Below are positions 51,552 through 63,138 of a stretch of 64,000 nt of DNA, in pieces; the first letter of the stretch is position 1; each line of letters opens with the position of its first letter. The DNA lies in NCBI GenBank assembly GCA_024305405.1, contig JAKNDB010000079.1, forward strand, positions 186,001 to 250,000, written 5' to 3'. This DNA comes from Dirofilaria immitis (taxonomy: Eukaryota > Nematoda > Chromadorea > Rhabditida > Onchocercidae). The notes under the pieces were generated by a model, which had not been told where the DNA came from, searched no databases, and saw only the letters and a list, made by a program, of their open reading frames with translations. Both the position numbers and the translations under genes were made by a program.

Positions 51552-51941
51552 AATATTCAACAAATCTCCTTGTGTCGATGTTGCTAAAATGTAAAAAAAT
51601 TGCCGATTTTAAAATAACAAATCTCCCTATGTCGATTTATAGTTTCTTCAAAGTAAGCTATATCCTATTTTTTTCTGAAACGGTGCATTCTAATCAATAT
51701 GAAAATCATATTGTTTTTCTTTGACGACCTCATCTTTGTTATAATATACTTTGCGAGTTGTTTAAATATTATCAATCAGTTTAATGTTTATGCTCATTTT
51801 TAAATTATTGATTGATTCCAATCAAACGTGATCAATTAGTACCAGTAAATTTCAATTGTATATTCAACATATCCAACATATATTCAACAAATCTCCTTGT
51901 GTCGATGTTGCTAAAATGTAAAAAATTGCCGATTTTAAAAT
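51552..51941. repeat. 62-64-bp direct repeat flanking an inserted 206-bp repeat
   Basis: ATATTCAACAAATCTCCTTG (continuing through GCCGATTTTAAAAT) is present at 51552-51615 and 51880-51941, nearly identical. The R3 repeat (51653-51858) lies between them. Confidence 0.85.
51653..51858 (+). repeat. R3, left arm of a 206-bp inverted repeat
   Basis: From GTAAGCTATAT to GTACCAGTAAATTTCAATTG. It is the reverse complement of 54639-54846 with few differences (C/T at a handful of sites and two extra T). No long ORF. Confidence 0.9.
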
Positions 51942-52295
51942 GCAAAAATGACAGTCTTTTAAGAGATAATCTGTGGTATCATTTAAAACAGCGATACTCT
52001 GATGAATTGCGACGAGAAGAAGCAGAATGATAAGTTGTGACTTCATTGCCAATGCTGTCCTGAAATAATAGTTACTTTGCGGAGAAGTTCATTCATAAAT
52101 TAATATGTCAAAAATTAATTGAATAACAGTTGGCAAAAATAGGCCAGACTTTTTCGTTTTCTTGATACTCATCGCAAAATTCGTCGATACGCTAAGAAAA
52201 TTAACGTTTTTAAAAAACTTTCTGGATTTCTTTATAAGTGCGTCAATAAATCGCATAAATGAATGCCTGTAGAAAATAAATTTAATTCTCTCGAA

Positions 52296-52462
52296 TTAAA
52301 ACCAACTGACATTTACCTATATGTAAAATAGAATGATAATGATAATTTCTGATCAGTTTGCAGGCTCCTCATTTCACGAATCATTCAAAAAGAGCGCTTT
52401 ATTCTAAATATACTTCTTGATCAGATTATATTTTACGATAGGTAAATGTCAGTTGGTTTTAA
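52296..52462. mobile_element. MITE-like element with TTAA ends
   Basis: Arms 52296-52330 and 52429-52462 are reverse complements (TTAAAACCAACTGACATTTA / TAAATGTCAGTTGGTTTTAA) with a short mismatch. The 167-bp element starts and ends with TTAA, the target duplicated by piggyBac-type transposases. There is no coding capacity, so it would need a transposase from elsewhere. Confidence 0.7.
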
Positions 52463-53920
52463 CTGAAAATCTCAAATTTGATCATATTTTAACTCAAATA
52501 TGATCAAACTGGTCAAAAAAATCGATGCGATAAGTGATGAAATAATAAAAGTGAAAGCAACTTCTATGGAATTTATGAAAGTTATGTTCATATAAAAACT
52601 GATTAGTAATTCATCCATCGCCAACAGTTAAAAAAAATGTTCATAGTAATCGGATTGCAAAAACTCTACGGTTAATAAACAACTTAACTCAAAAATCTGA
52701 AATTTAATTCTATTTTTTTTCAATACATTTTCGATCATTTCATTAACTTATATCTGTGATCAATCATAGATCACGTTGTCTTGTCGATGCTGATTCATGT
52801 ATGCAATATTTGGATTGCGAAAAAAACAATTTTGATTTGCTGAGTAAATTGATTGGGCTTTGATGAAATAGATGAAATTTTGATCACTTTTGATTTTTAA
52901 GTATGTCAACAAATTAGTCATTTTTTTTTGTCAGAGGAAATCCATTAAAAATTTTTAAAAAATTTGATAATTTAGTAAAATTCGAGAACATTTGATAAAT
53001 ATTAAAAATTCTATGTAAGAAAAATATCTTTAAATATTTAATCTTTGTGAATTATTAAATATGGTACAAGAGCAAGCAAACTGAAAAATAATCTTTGCTT
53101 CTACATAACCTGTTAATTATCAATAACAAACATAATACAAACTAGAAATATCCCAGACTATGTTTTATTCCTTGAATCACAAACTGAGATTTAGTTTTAA
53201 TTTTTCACGCAATATCAATCATCATGGAAGCATAAATGGAGCAATGCCTGTTTGTCTATTTAATAGTTAATTTTCATGAAAGAAAAAATAAACCGAGTAG
53301 TTGATAAAATGATAGGACCATTATGAAAATATTTTATATTTTTCTCTTTTATTTTTGTTTCAATTTTCGTTTCCTCTGTTACTATGGATAATAAGATAAA
53401 AAAGCAAAACAAAGAAACTAAGGGATCAAAATTTGATTCGGGCCAAGATCAATCACCCAAATATTTTCATAAATTCCCTAGAAAAAAACCAGAATTATTA
53501 AAAAGGAAAAGTGAACTAATAGAAGTAAACGAATAACCATATCCGTGCAAAAATTTGAATAACCGAATACATATATAAAAGATAGCTGGAAATAATTTTC
53601 AAAATTACGGAGAGAAGTAAATAATCAGAATAATTATGCTCATTTGATGTTAAACAAAGCAACTAGCAAAACTTTCATTTATCGGGCCGATATCTAAAAA
53701 CAAATATTGAACAAATACGATCATATGCCAGTACAAATTTATTGCCCGAGAAAAAAAGCACCTAATTTTGACGACACATCTATATTTTAATATTGTTCTC
53801 CACTCACTATAAAGTTCATTTATAACTTTCTATTCACAAAAGCATAGAAATATGGCGTCCTTGCGTGAAACAAACATATATAAAACATTAAGAATAGAGA
53901 AAAATTAAGTAGAAAGTTTA
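52463..53920. other. No supported gene
   Basis: AT-rich. No coding exon, RNA gene or transposon end was recognised apart from the neighbours listed. Confidence 0.5.
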
Positions 53921-54115
53921 TTATCTGGAAATACTTTCGTATCCCATTTCTTGTTTCATACAGTCATCACTCGTCTCTTTTTCGTTTTTTTGTTTTTTGA
54001 AATATATTATATTGTCAAAGTCGTAATCATTTGAGAGTGTTTCATTACTTCCAGCATTTCGGATACCAAATATCTTTGTTTCCGAATCGAATCTTAGTGT
54101 CATGCCAAATTTCAA
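53921..54115 (-). other. Unassigned open frame partly inside repeat R2
   Basis: 64 codons, hydrophilic (RFDSETKIFGIRNAGSNETL). It could be a terminal exon, but it overlaps the dispersed repeat and no partner exon was found. Confidence 0.2.
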
Positions 54116-54530
54116 TTATATAAATGATAATATAAATTATGATCAAACATATACGCAATGCAACACTAGGATCAACAAATATTGATCTTTCTGGTTATTT
54201 AACTTTTAGCATTACTGTAATAAACCTAAAACGGTAACAATGAAAGGATGTTAACATATTACCAACCTTTGATTCAAAATATAAGCATGTTGTTTATGAT
54301 TTTGATAAAAACACTTTTCCTTTAATTTAAATATTTCAAATTTGAAAAAATATTAACAGTGGTCTCCTATTCAATTTTCACTTTTCTTCTTGTTGCATAT
54401 ATACTTCGTTTTCTCATATTCTTTCAAATTTTGGGAGACATAAAGTTTAAATAACTTCCAACTTATTTAGAAGCAATATTTCAGATGAAGTTTTATTTCA
54501 TGATAACTGATCATCTAATCTTATTGTGAA
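54009..54530 (+). repeat. Long dispersed repeat R2, copy 2
   Basis: Same orientation and landmark order as 44770-45310. The two copies have diverged by many substitutions and small indels. It lies immediately left of the R3 right arm. Confidence 0.8.
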
Positions 54531-54638
54531 TAAAATATATTCTGGAATCAACAGTGGCTTTATTTTCAATCTAAAAAATCCAAAAAATGAAAAATCTGAA
54601 ATTTATAACTTTAGAATGGATTCTGATGTAATTCTTTC

Positions 54639-54846
54639 CAATTGAAATTTACTGGTACTAAATGATCACGTTTGATTGGAATCAGTCAATAATTTAAAAA
54701 TGAGCATAAACATTAAACTGATTGATAATATTTAAACAACTCGCAAAGTATACAATAGCAAAGATGAGGCCGTCAAAGAAAAAAACAATATGATTTTCAT
54801 ATTGATTAGAATGCACCGTTTCAGAAAAAAATAGAATATAGCTTAC
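54639..54846 (-). repeat. R3, right arm of the inverted repeat
   Basis: Reverse complement of 51653-51858. The two arms are 2.8 kb apart and point in opposite directions. Confidence 0.9.
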
Positions 54847-56468
54847 AATTTATATGTTTCTTCAATACTTTTCCACCGATAAAAACGAATATAAAGGAAA
54901 AAAATTTGCGACTAATACAAAAAGAAGCGCAATATATAAAAGAGCAACAGCAATAACATAAATAAATAAATATTATAGTGATTTTTAGCTTAGAAATTGG
55001 ACATAAATCTGACCGGTGAGATTTGACAAGTTGAATAGAAAAAAGAAACAATGAATAGACCGTAGATAAACGACATGCTGAATCAAAATATAATAATAAA
55101 ATGCGCTGAACATATGCATAAATATAAAATAATAATGATGGTATCATTTCTCATAAGTTAATCAGACCATTTTAGTTCGATTCTGCAAATAGCAACTATT
55201 CGGCAGAATCAAAAATAGAAAAAATGACATTTTCTTGACATATCACAGAATCGCACGATTTGGACCTACTCTTTTATCGAATCTTTTAAAAAAGTTTGAT
55301 AAAGAAATAACTTTTTCTTGGACATTTTCAATAATTGATAGTGACTGTTAAACTAATAGATTTGTCTACTATAGCAAATTGGCATTTCAACTTGTACAGT
55401 AGTAATCCTCTGATCATATAGAGACTTCAGCGGAGATATTTGTAATCTCAATGAGAGCGACAGTGCTATATAAGTTTGGTCAAAATTAACTGCAACAGAT
55501 AGATGAAGAAACGAATTCGCAACGAGGTAGACACGGTAGCTGAAAACAGCCGGTGCATTCTCAGTCTGTACTGCACAAAAAAATTTTTTTAAAAGTTTTT
55601 AGCTGAGAAAAATTTTTTTCAAATATTTTTATAAATAGTATATCAAAAATTTCAACCTTTAAAAATTCTGGAAACTTTCAAGATACAAATTACTGCTGAT
55701 CTTGACGTTGTTAACTGTAATTTGAAAAAAATTTCACACTTGTCTTTTTTATTCTCGTATTTTATTTAGATTAGTAGAAGAAAAGTGATAATTCATGTTA
55801 AATTATGCTAATTTAAAATGAATTTTAATTTGAATATTAAAATTTTCGAGGATGGGGAAACTTAGGTAAAAATCGCTGTAAATTAGTTAAAGAAATGAAA
55901 TTTAGGAAAAAGGAAGATAAATAAATAAATTATTTATATAAAAAGGAAAGTGTGGCATTTAAAATGCCTAAACATAATTATAATATAGTATTAGTAGTGC
56001 GTGCAGACAGAGAATGATCCAGAAAGATTACAATATATTTAAACAGATTTGAACGATCGAACATCAAACAATCTTCGACGAAAATAAATTTTTTACCAAT
56101 AAATAGATTGTCCTAGTTTGTATTCCTGCATTACATTTTAATAAAATGATACCTAACCGCTTTCTGTTCCATCACCACCATTTATAACATCTTTTGAGCT
56201 AAAAATCACTTCATGATTCATTTAGTTGTTTGTTTATTTACAGTAATTTTATTCAGCATTTGGCTTCTTGTTATCGGGAAATAACAAGAAGGAAAAATTT
56301 CATTTGTAAGCAATAGATAAAAAGGAAAGTTATAAAATAAAATCGAAATTAGAAATAAAGATAAGGTTTAAAGGTCTGATAGCAAAACTTATAACGAGGA
56401 CGATTTTTTAGGTCACAATTTTTTTAAAGCGATAAAAATTTCAGAATATGATATTATACAATCAACAT
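54847..56468. other. Region 3' of dystrobrevin, no supported gene
   Basis: AT-rich. A minus-strand 108-codon frame at 54821-55147 is hydrophobic and low-complexity, with no motif. The dystrobrevin 3' UTR presumably lies at the right end. Confidence 0.5.
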
Positions 56469-59400
56469 TTAATCAGCTAAAAATTGACTAACAAATAAAG
56501 GGAATAGAATGCGAAAATTCGAACCTTGACCAAGTTCCCTGAGCAATGTGCTCATATTGTTTGTTATATCATCAGCTGCATGAAGCAGATCACCTTGTAA
56601 CTGAGCAGCAGGTACTGAACTAGCTCTCTGTATCGCGCGATCCCGAAATGCGGTCGAAACACGGCTTCCAATACCGCTTAGCGATTCCGGTATAGCACCC
56701 ATACTTCCACCTTTTGACTGCTACAAAAAAGAAAACAGGAAATTAACTACATCTGAAAACAAGAATAATTTTTTATGAACCGGTTTTTTAAAGAGATAAA
56801 TGACAGCCTTTTATTTTAACACATTAGTGAAATGTCTGGATTAGATATCTTATAATCCTTATCTTTGAAAAGAATTTTTCCTTGTAATGATGTTGCCCTA
56901 AATGAATATAAATATGCAGTCGAAATAGGTATGAATCATCATTTTTGAGAGTTATGTGCACTTGAATTCAAAAAATTTTCGGCAAATTTTTTTCACAATG
57001 AGACTACAGATATTTTTACATATCCTCAAATTTAACACTTAAATTTGGGAAATTTTCTAAAACTTACTCAACAAATTATTTAATAACCTACTTCAATGAA
57101 ATAAGGCATAGAATATGTTGAAGCAAGATCTTACGTTTAGTTCTGACATAAGTACTTCTAACTGTTGCATTAGTTGTCTACGTGTCTGTTGCATAACACG
57201 CATTTTTTCCTCAAGTTGAGCTTTTCGTTCACGTAAACCATTCAACTGTTCATCCGTATTTTCCAATTCCTAGGAAAATAAAAATAATATTTTCAGAATT
57301 GTACATAAGTTCTGAAATAAACAGCAAGATTAAAAAAGAAAACAATTTCATTTAAACGATCAAAAAATTTTTCCTATGTATTTCCGATCAATAATAAGAA
57401 AGGAATGACATGTAAAAATAACAAAGTCTGTAAGTAATCTATCTTTATTATCCCCTTATCTTTCCAATTTTTATTTCACATATATATAAGTATTACTTGC
57501 TGTTGCTTCAACATTTCCATTTCACGCATCATTTCACCATTTTCTTCTTCAAGTCGTGCAATCAATGTTTTCTCACTAAGATTTTCCTCCATGCTAGTTG
57601 TACGATCTTTCACAAATGGATACTTAAATGTACTATTTTTTCAAGCTATACATTAATTAAGAAAATTTGAGAAATCTGAAAAATGCAAAGTAAAGAAAAA
57701 TAAATATTCGACTTTCCTAGGATGACTTAAATAATACTATTTATAATAGTTTTCATTAAGTATATTAATCGTTAAATGAATTATATTTATAATAGTTTTC
57801 ATTAAGTATATTAACCGTTAAATGAAGTTAAATGAACCGAGTAATCACCTGTGTTCGACCGGAAAGTTTAGCCGAATATCGTGCGATCAATTTATGCTCA
57901 TCATCTATAGCAGAACCATTAGTTACCGGAAATTGTCCGGGCAAAATTTGACTTGTCCAATCTTTCAGACCTTCTGAAAGTCGTCTTCTAGATGTTGTTG
58001 GCGTTATTGGCAAAATGTTAGCGAGATCGAGAGGACGTTCTGGGCGATCTGGGAATATTGGATGTGTAGAACGATTAGGCAGCGGTACACAACGCAAAGA
58101 TTTGTGTATAGAATGAGCTAACTGTTTGGTTGGTGATTTCTGGAAAAGGTTTATTCTTCATTTACATAATGCATTGTTTGAACTGAGAAGATAAAATTTT
58201 TTTCCCAAAGAAAAACACATTTGAGCTAAAATCAATAACTTCCTTAATTTTCTTATTAAGTAATCAGTTGTTTTTTCAACATTTGCTCATTGATTACTAG
58301 ACAAGATCTGTTTCTATAAAGAAAGGTGAAAATTTTATCTTGTTTTGCAAGGTGAAAAAGATGGCAAACCGAAATATAAAATAAAAAGAAATAATCTATG
58401 ACTAATGTGATGTTATTCATCATTAAGTGTTAATTTATGACGATACGGGGTTATTAAATCTAATATAAACGTCAAAATATGTTGCAATTCAAAATCCATT
58501 TTTTTCTTAACCATCTCACAGAAAATTATTTGGGTTCAAAAAACCATATTCACTCCGATAATCACTTAAAGAGAAAGATCTTGTTAATTATCTCGGTATT
58601 ATTGGCAAATTCTCATTTTATATATCGATGATTTGCATATTATCCGAAAATTTACTTACATAACTAGAATATTCCTTCATTTCATGTTCGTTAGAATGTG
58701 CTGAACTTGTTCGCCCACGCCAGAAACACTGCTCACATAACTGATAATTTGTGCATCGCTGACACTTATAGCGAAAACCGGTGAATGATCGAATCTGTAA
58801 ACAAAAACAATTTGATATATTATTTTTATAAAATCTACACATCATCTCAAACAAGCAATTCTTAGTGATATATTAAATCTAATCTTATTTTATTTAATTA
58901 CTGAATTAATCGAAAAAGTCAGATCAAAATTACTTTAAATGATTATACAGATTTCATTAAACTGAGGATGAAAAAGAAAAATTATCTTTTTAAATTTTTC
59001 TTCTCTTTCTCCTTTTTCATCTCCATTTATCATCATTTTCTCCTTTCTTTAAACCAATTTAAATTGTTACGGCATCATACATGATAATAAAAGCATTCAC
59101 TACAATTTAAAGTTCGATGAAATTTTAAATAAATTAATCAAACTGTCAACTGTTATTCCAATAAAGCTAAATATAATTAATTAGCAGTCTGAAAATCTAA
59201 TTTCAAACAAGAAAATGATTTTTGAATGCAAAATAAAAGATCTTACTTGACAAGCATCACAAACAACTGGATGATAAACATTCTCAACACTTGCCATTCT
59301 ATGTAGTAATGGTAACCACATTAAACATGGTGGACAAGGATCGGCCAACATTACATCCAGAAATGCATTCAAATTTACTCGTTGGTCCTAAGAATAAAAA

Positions 59401-62400
59401 TTGTGAGATAATTCAACATACATTAACATTTCGATCGAAATTAAAAAATTAATAGAGAAATATATTCCAGATTATTTTATCTATACATTCATCATATCGA
59501 GTTCTCTGACATTAACTTAAAGATATAATTTTACAACATAGTACTTGTCATTCAATGAATTGGTTGTCTTGATTTTATCTCACAGAGTTTCTTATTCAAT
59601 TACTAATTTTCCTCAAATACGTTATCCAAGTTAAATTTTATGGAACATATATAATACTATTTATTTAGCCCGTCTCAAACTTTCTATAGTCCCTATCCAA
59701 AACAAAACGTAAGTCAAGAAACAAACTTTCTGAAAACATTGTCCCAATGCTGTTTCCGTGTAACCAAATGTTGGACCTTCAAAAACAGCCGTAGCAAGAG
59801 CCAGAACATGTTGTAAATAACCACTAAATTTATCCCATTCCATTATACCACTGCTGTTGGATACTTGTGAAAACGCATCTGAAAATGAAACATATAAGGA
59901 AATTCTTTATTTTTTCCTTTTAAGCAAAAATTAAGCCATATTACTTTCATCGTTTTTTTTTTTTTGAATTTCTAAAATAATGAAGAACTTGAGAGTAACA
60001 ATCCAAACTAAATTCTAAATTTTACGTCTTGCTTTCAAATACATAAACCTCGAATAAAAATTTCCTATTAAAGTTCAACTTGAAAATCTTTAAAGCTTTA
60101 ACTTGATTTTGTTCAAATTAATTCTTACTACTGCTTTTCGTAAAATATTTATGCAATTATATATTTATTATTGAAGTATTAAAATTTATGAACGTGTACC
60201 CAATCATCTCTTATTTTCTATCGAAATTTTCTTTACTTGTTGTTCTAAATGATAAAGTTAAAAACAAATTCTCAAACGACCTACCTATTACTATAAATAT
60301 CAAAAAAAGAAAAATTTCAAGACTGGAAGAAATAAAATATGAAACTTCTTGAACAACTTAAAACACGTAATAAGGTTTAACAACTCAAATTTTAATCGTA
60401 AATTAAAATCATTAAAAGAAAATTCGTAAAAATAACTTTCACTTACATCGTAACTTATCCATTAATTTACCGGCACATAATGTAGCAAGAGCTATTTTGA
60501 TAGCAAAAACCGTTAAACGACCAGTTTGTTGTCTGAAATGCAATTCTTTATATATCAAAGAAAGTAGAAAATCACGAATATTGAGAAATATTCTAGCTAC
60601 TAAATTTACTAAATTAATTTTTCCTGGAATCGTTAATAAACAAAAGTTTTTTCTTCAAATGCATAGGTGCAGTAATCTTCAACAATTGAAAAACTAAAAA
60701 TATAATAAGTACAATAAAAATAATACAGAGAATTTTTTTCAAATAAAATATTTCTCTTATCACATAGTCATCGTTATTAACAAATACAACCTGTCATACG
60801 CACCGACGAGGAAGCTAAGCAAAAGTGAAATGGATTTATCGGTATCGATGTGTTGCGCACTAGGTAAACGCTTATTTAAATTATGAAAAATTGTTGCAAG
60901 CAATAATTCCAATCTTGAGATTTTTACCTGCAAACAAATAATTTTTTAGCTCATGTAAAATTAAAATGAAGGACTGAAGAAAAATAGTACATGCAAAATG
61001 TTCGTACTGAAAAGCACTACTGAAAGCAATTTTGATGTAACTTATTTGTGATTAAAATTTTAAAACATTTCGCAATTTAATCAGAAAACTTTAGAAAAAA
61101 AAAAACTTTAGAAAAAGATCTCGTATTTAATTAAAAAGTTTTCTCCACTCTTTCAAAATAAGTAAAACCATTAATAACCAATCTCCTCGTTTACTAAAAA
61201 TACCTTATCAACTTTTAATTTTTACTTATTAATAAAAGACCTGCAACCAATACCTGATCTATTACAATAAATATTTCATTAGTTTTAAAATCTTGCCCTT
61301 CGCAATTCAAACTCGAGTATCTGATGATCCACATAAGAGTAATGGCATGTATCATTATACTAGATTTATAGCAATTCTTGCTATCTTTTTAGCCATCTCA
61401 TTGCTACTTAATTTCTTTTTCTTGCCTACGAAAAAATTCCGAAAAATTTGGATCAGAATTCAGGCAAAAAGTATCAAATCCAATAGCCCAAAATTCTAAT
61501 GGATAAGCAAACCATATGTTTAGTAATGTAACATCTTACAATAAAAAATTAAAAGCAATAACCTGTGAAGTGATCGGAAGTGCATTTAAGCCATTTTCAC
61601 GGAACGATTCAATCATATTCCATATATCCACTAGGTGTACTGCAAAGACAAATTCCAAACAAATTAAAAAACAAAAAAAAGAATGAGAAAGCGAAACAAA
61701 AACAGAAAACTGAAAGAAAGAGAAAGATTAAAAACTTTTAGATTTCTTAGAATAAATAATAATATGGCAAGCCAAAAAGCATACGAAATAATTTGATTAA
61801 TGAAACATTCGTCAATAAATAAATAGTGAAAATATCCTGAACTCTTCCAATTATGACATAAAATATTGATATAATAAAGTTACAAATAAATGAAATAGCA
61901 AAGATGAGTTTTTTATTGTGGATTAACAAGTATTATTTTATTCTAATCTAATTAATTATCATTATATCACAGCAGAAAAGAATATTCTATTTTAATTTTT
62001 CAATCAAAGTTTCGAATTTAAGTTCTGACAATACCAATCCAATTTATAATATTTTAAGTTGCTTAGAGAAGTATATACATGCTATGTGTATAATGAATCC
62101 AGTAACAAGAAGAAAAAGTCTCACTTCGTCCTAAATATTTATTATTCAAAATCTCGATACGATGAGACTTTTCATCTTTCATTCATCTATATTTATCGGA
62201 AAAATTTCGAACTGAAAACGTGCACAAACTAAGTAACGGAATTATAACACATCGAGAAATTGCGATCTACGGCAATAATTATTCTTTAATTTGTCAACAA
62301 AACATACCATTAGTCTTCTTTTGAATAAAGCGTAATTTGCATGCGCATCTGTACGTTGCAAAACGGATTGAATCGAAATCTTGCAATCCTAAAATGAATA

Positions 62401-63138
62401 ATAATGATCAAAATGTTAGTTTTCAAATATAATATTTGATAAATTTTAGATTTTGAAAATGTGACAATATTCTCAAATAAATACAGCGATATTCAATTAA
62501 GCGAAATTATCCCAGTGCTAAATTCTTTCAAATTTTTATTCGAAATACATAATATCAATAATGTAACATAAGCAAATTATTTTTTTTCATGTGAAGGAAA
62601 AATAAAATTATTATCTTGACTGTATTATTATTAGTTAATATCTTACTCTGACGACTGCAATTTCTAAAATGTCACATAAATAAATTAAATGATAAAATCA
62701 TTATTCGTTCAATGTCAATCGAAGCCTAGAAATAGTATTTGTGCGTATTCTGGAAGTGAATCCATTTATTTTTGTTTATTCTTATCACTATGAGAACCTA
62801 TTTACCCCACTTATTCACTCTTCTTTTTCGAAAATATAACTTAATGCCACATTTCACCTTACGTTATCCTTTGTCACATACACATGAAAAATTAAAAAAA
62901 ATTGTATTTGCATGTACTTGCAAGCGGATCTATTCATTCTTTTCATTATTAAATCTATTTATTTTACTTGTCTTATTATCTTTTCTTTTTATCTTTTGAA
63001 AGTATAAATTATGTCACATTTTCCATGTCACGTTATACTTTGTAACGTATATGAAAATTAAAAAAACGACTAACGCATTTCATCAATTAACATTTGCAAT
63101 TCGATAACAATTGCATCGTTAGCTGTTGAGGCATCCAT
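56469..63138 (-). CDS. dyb-1: Dystrobrevin, complete, 12 exons, 558 aa predicted
   Basis: Exons from the 5' end: 63138-63075, 62388-62308, 61639-61563, 60927-60791, 60532-60447, 59878-59727, 59387-59247, 58794-58660, 58139-57849, 57622-57497, 57269-57135 and 56720-56469. All phases agree and the total is 1677 nt with the stop. After [16 protein letters not shown] comes the dystrophin-family EF-hand-like region ([111 protein letters not shown]). Next is a ZZ zinc finger (CDACQ, then [20 protein letters not shown]), a Pro/Ser-rich linker, and coiled-coil heptads ([40 protein letters not shown]) that in this family bind dystrophin. The length is close to nematode DYB-1. It acts in the dystrophin-glycoprotein complex of muscle and neurons. 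The last exon could instead be spliced at GTTCGA near 56530. Confidence 0.93.
57739..57826. repeat. 42-bp unit repeated in dystrobrevin intron 9
   Basis: ATTTATAATAGTTTTCATTA (unit to ...GTTAAATGAA) at 57739-57780 and 57785-57826 with one difference. The right end is 22 bp from the exon 9 donor at 57849. Confidence 0.9.

Larger units (their letters stand above)
51250..52046 (-). pseudogene. Broken secreted fibrinogen-like domain gene (tentative)
   Basis: A start at 52046 gives a signal peptide (MKSQLIILLLLVAIHQSIAV) and then YLLKDCHFCILKS. A later exon, about 51584-51393 (acceptor CATTTTAG, donor GTGAGT), gives RRFVEYLTEFGNYVHNYFWL followed by NLESLHQIL. The WLxxExxHxxL pattern after FGN is typical of fibrinogen C-terminal domains. 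The acceptor region of that exon is duplicated (51552-51615 and 51880-51941) around a 206-bp inserted repeat, and the hscB-hscA fragment lies where the following exons should be. The family call rests on a short motif. Confidence 0.4.

Noticed and set aside
62772..62999. 75-codon hydrophobic plus-strand ORF in dystrobrevin intron 1
   Set aside because: Antisense intron sequence with a T-rich, low-complexity composition.
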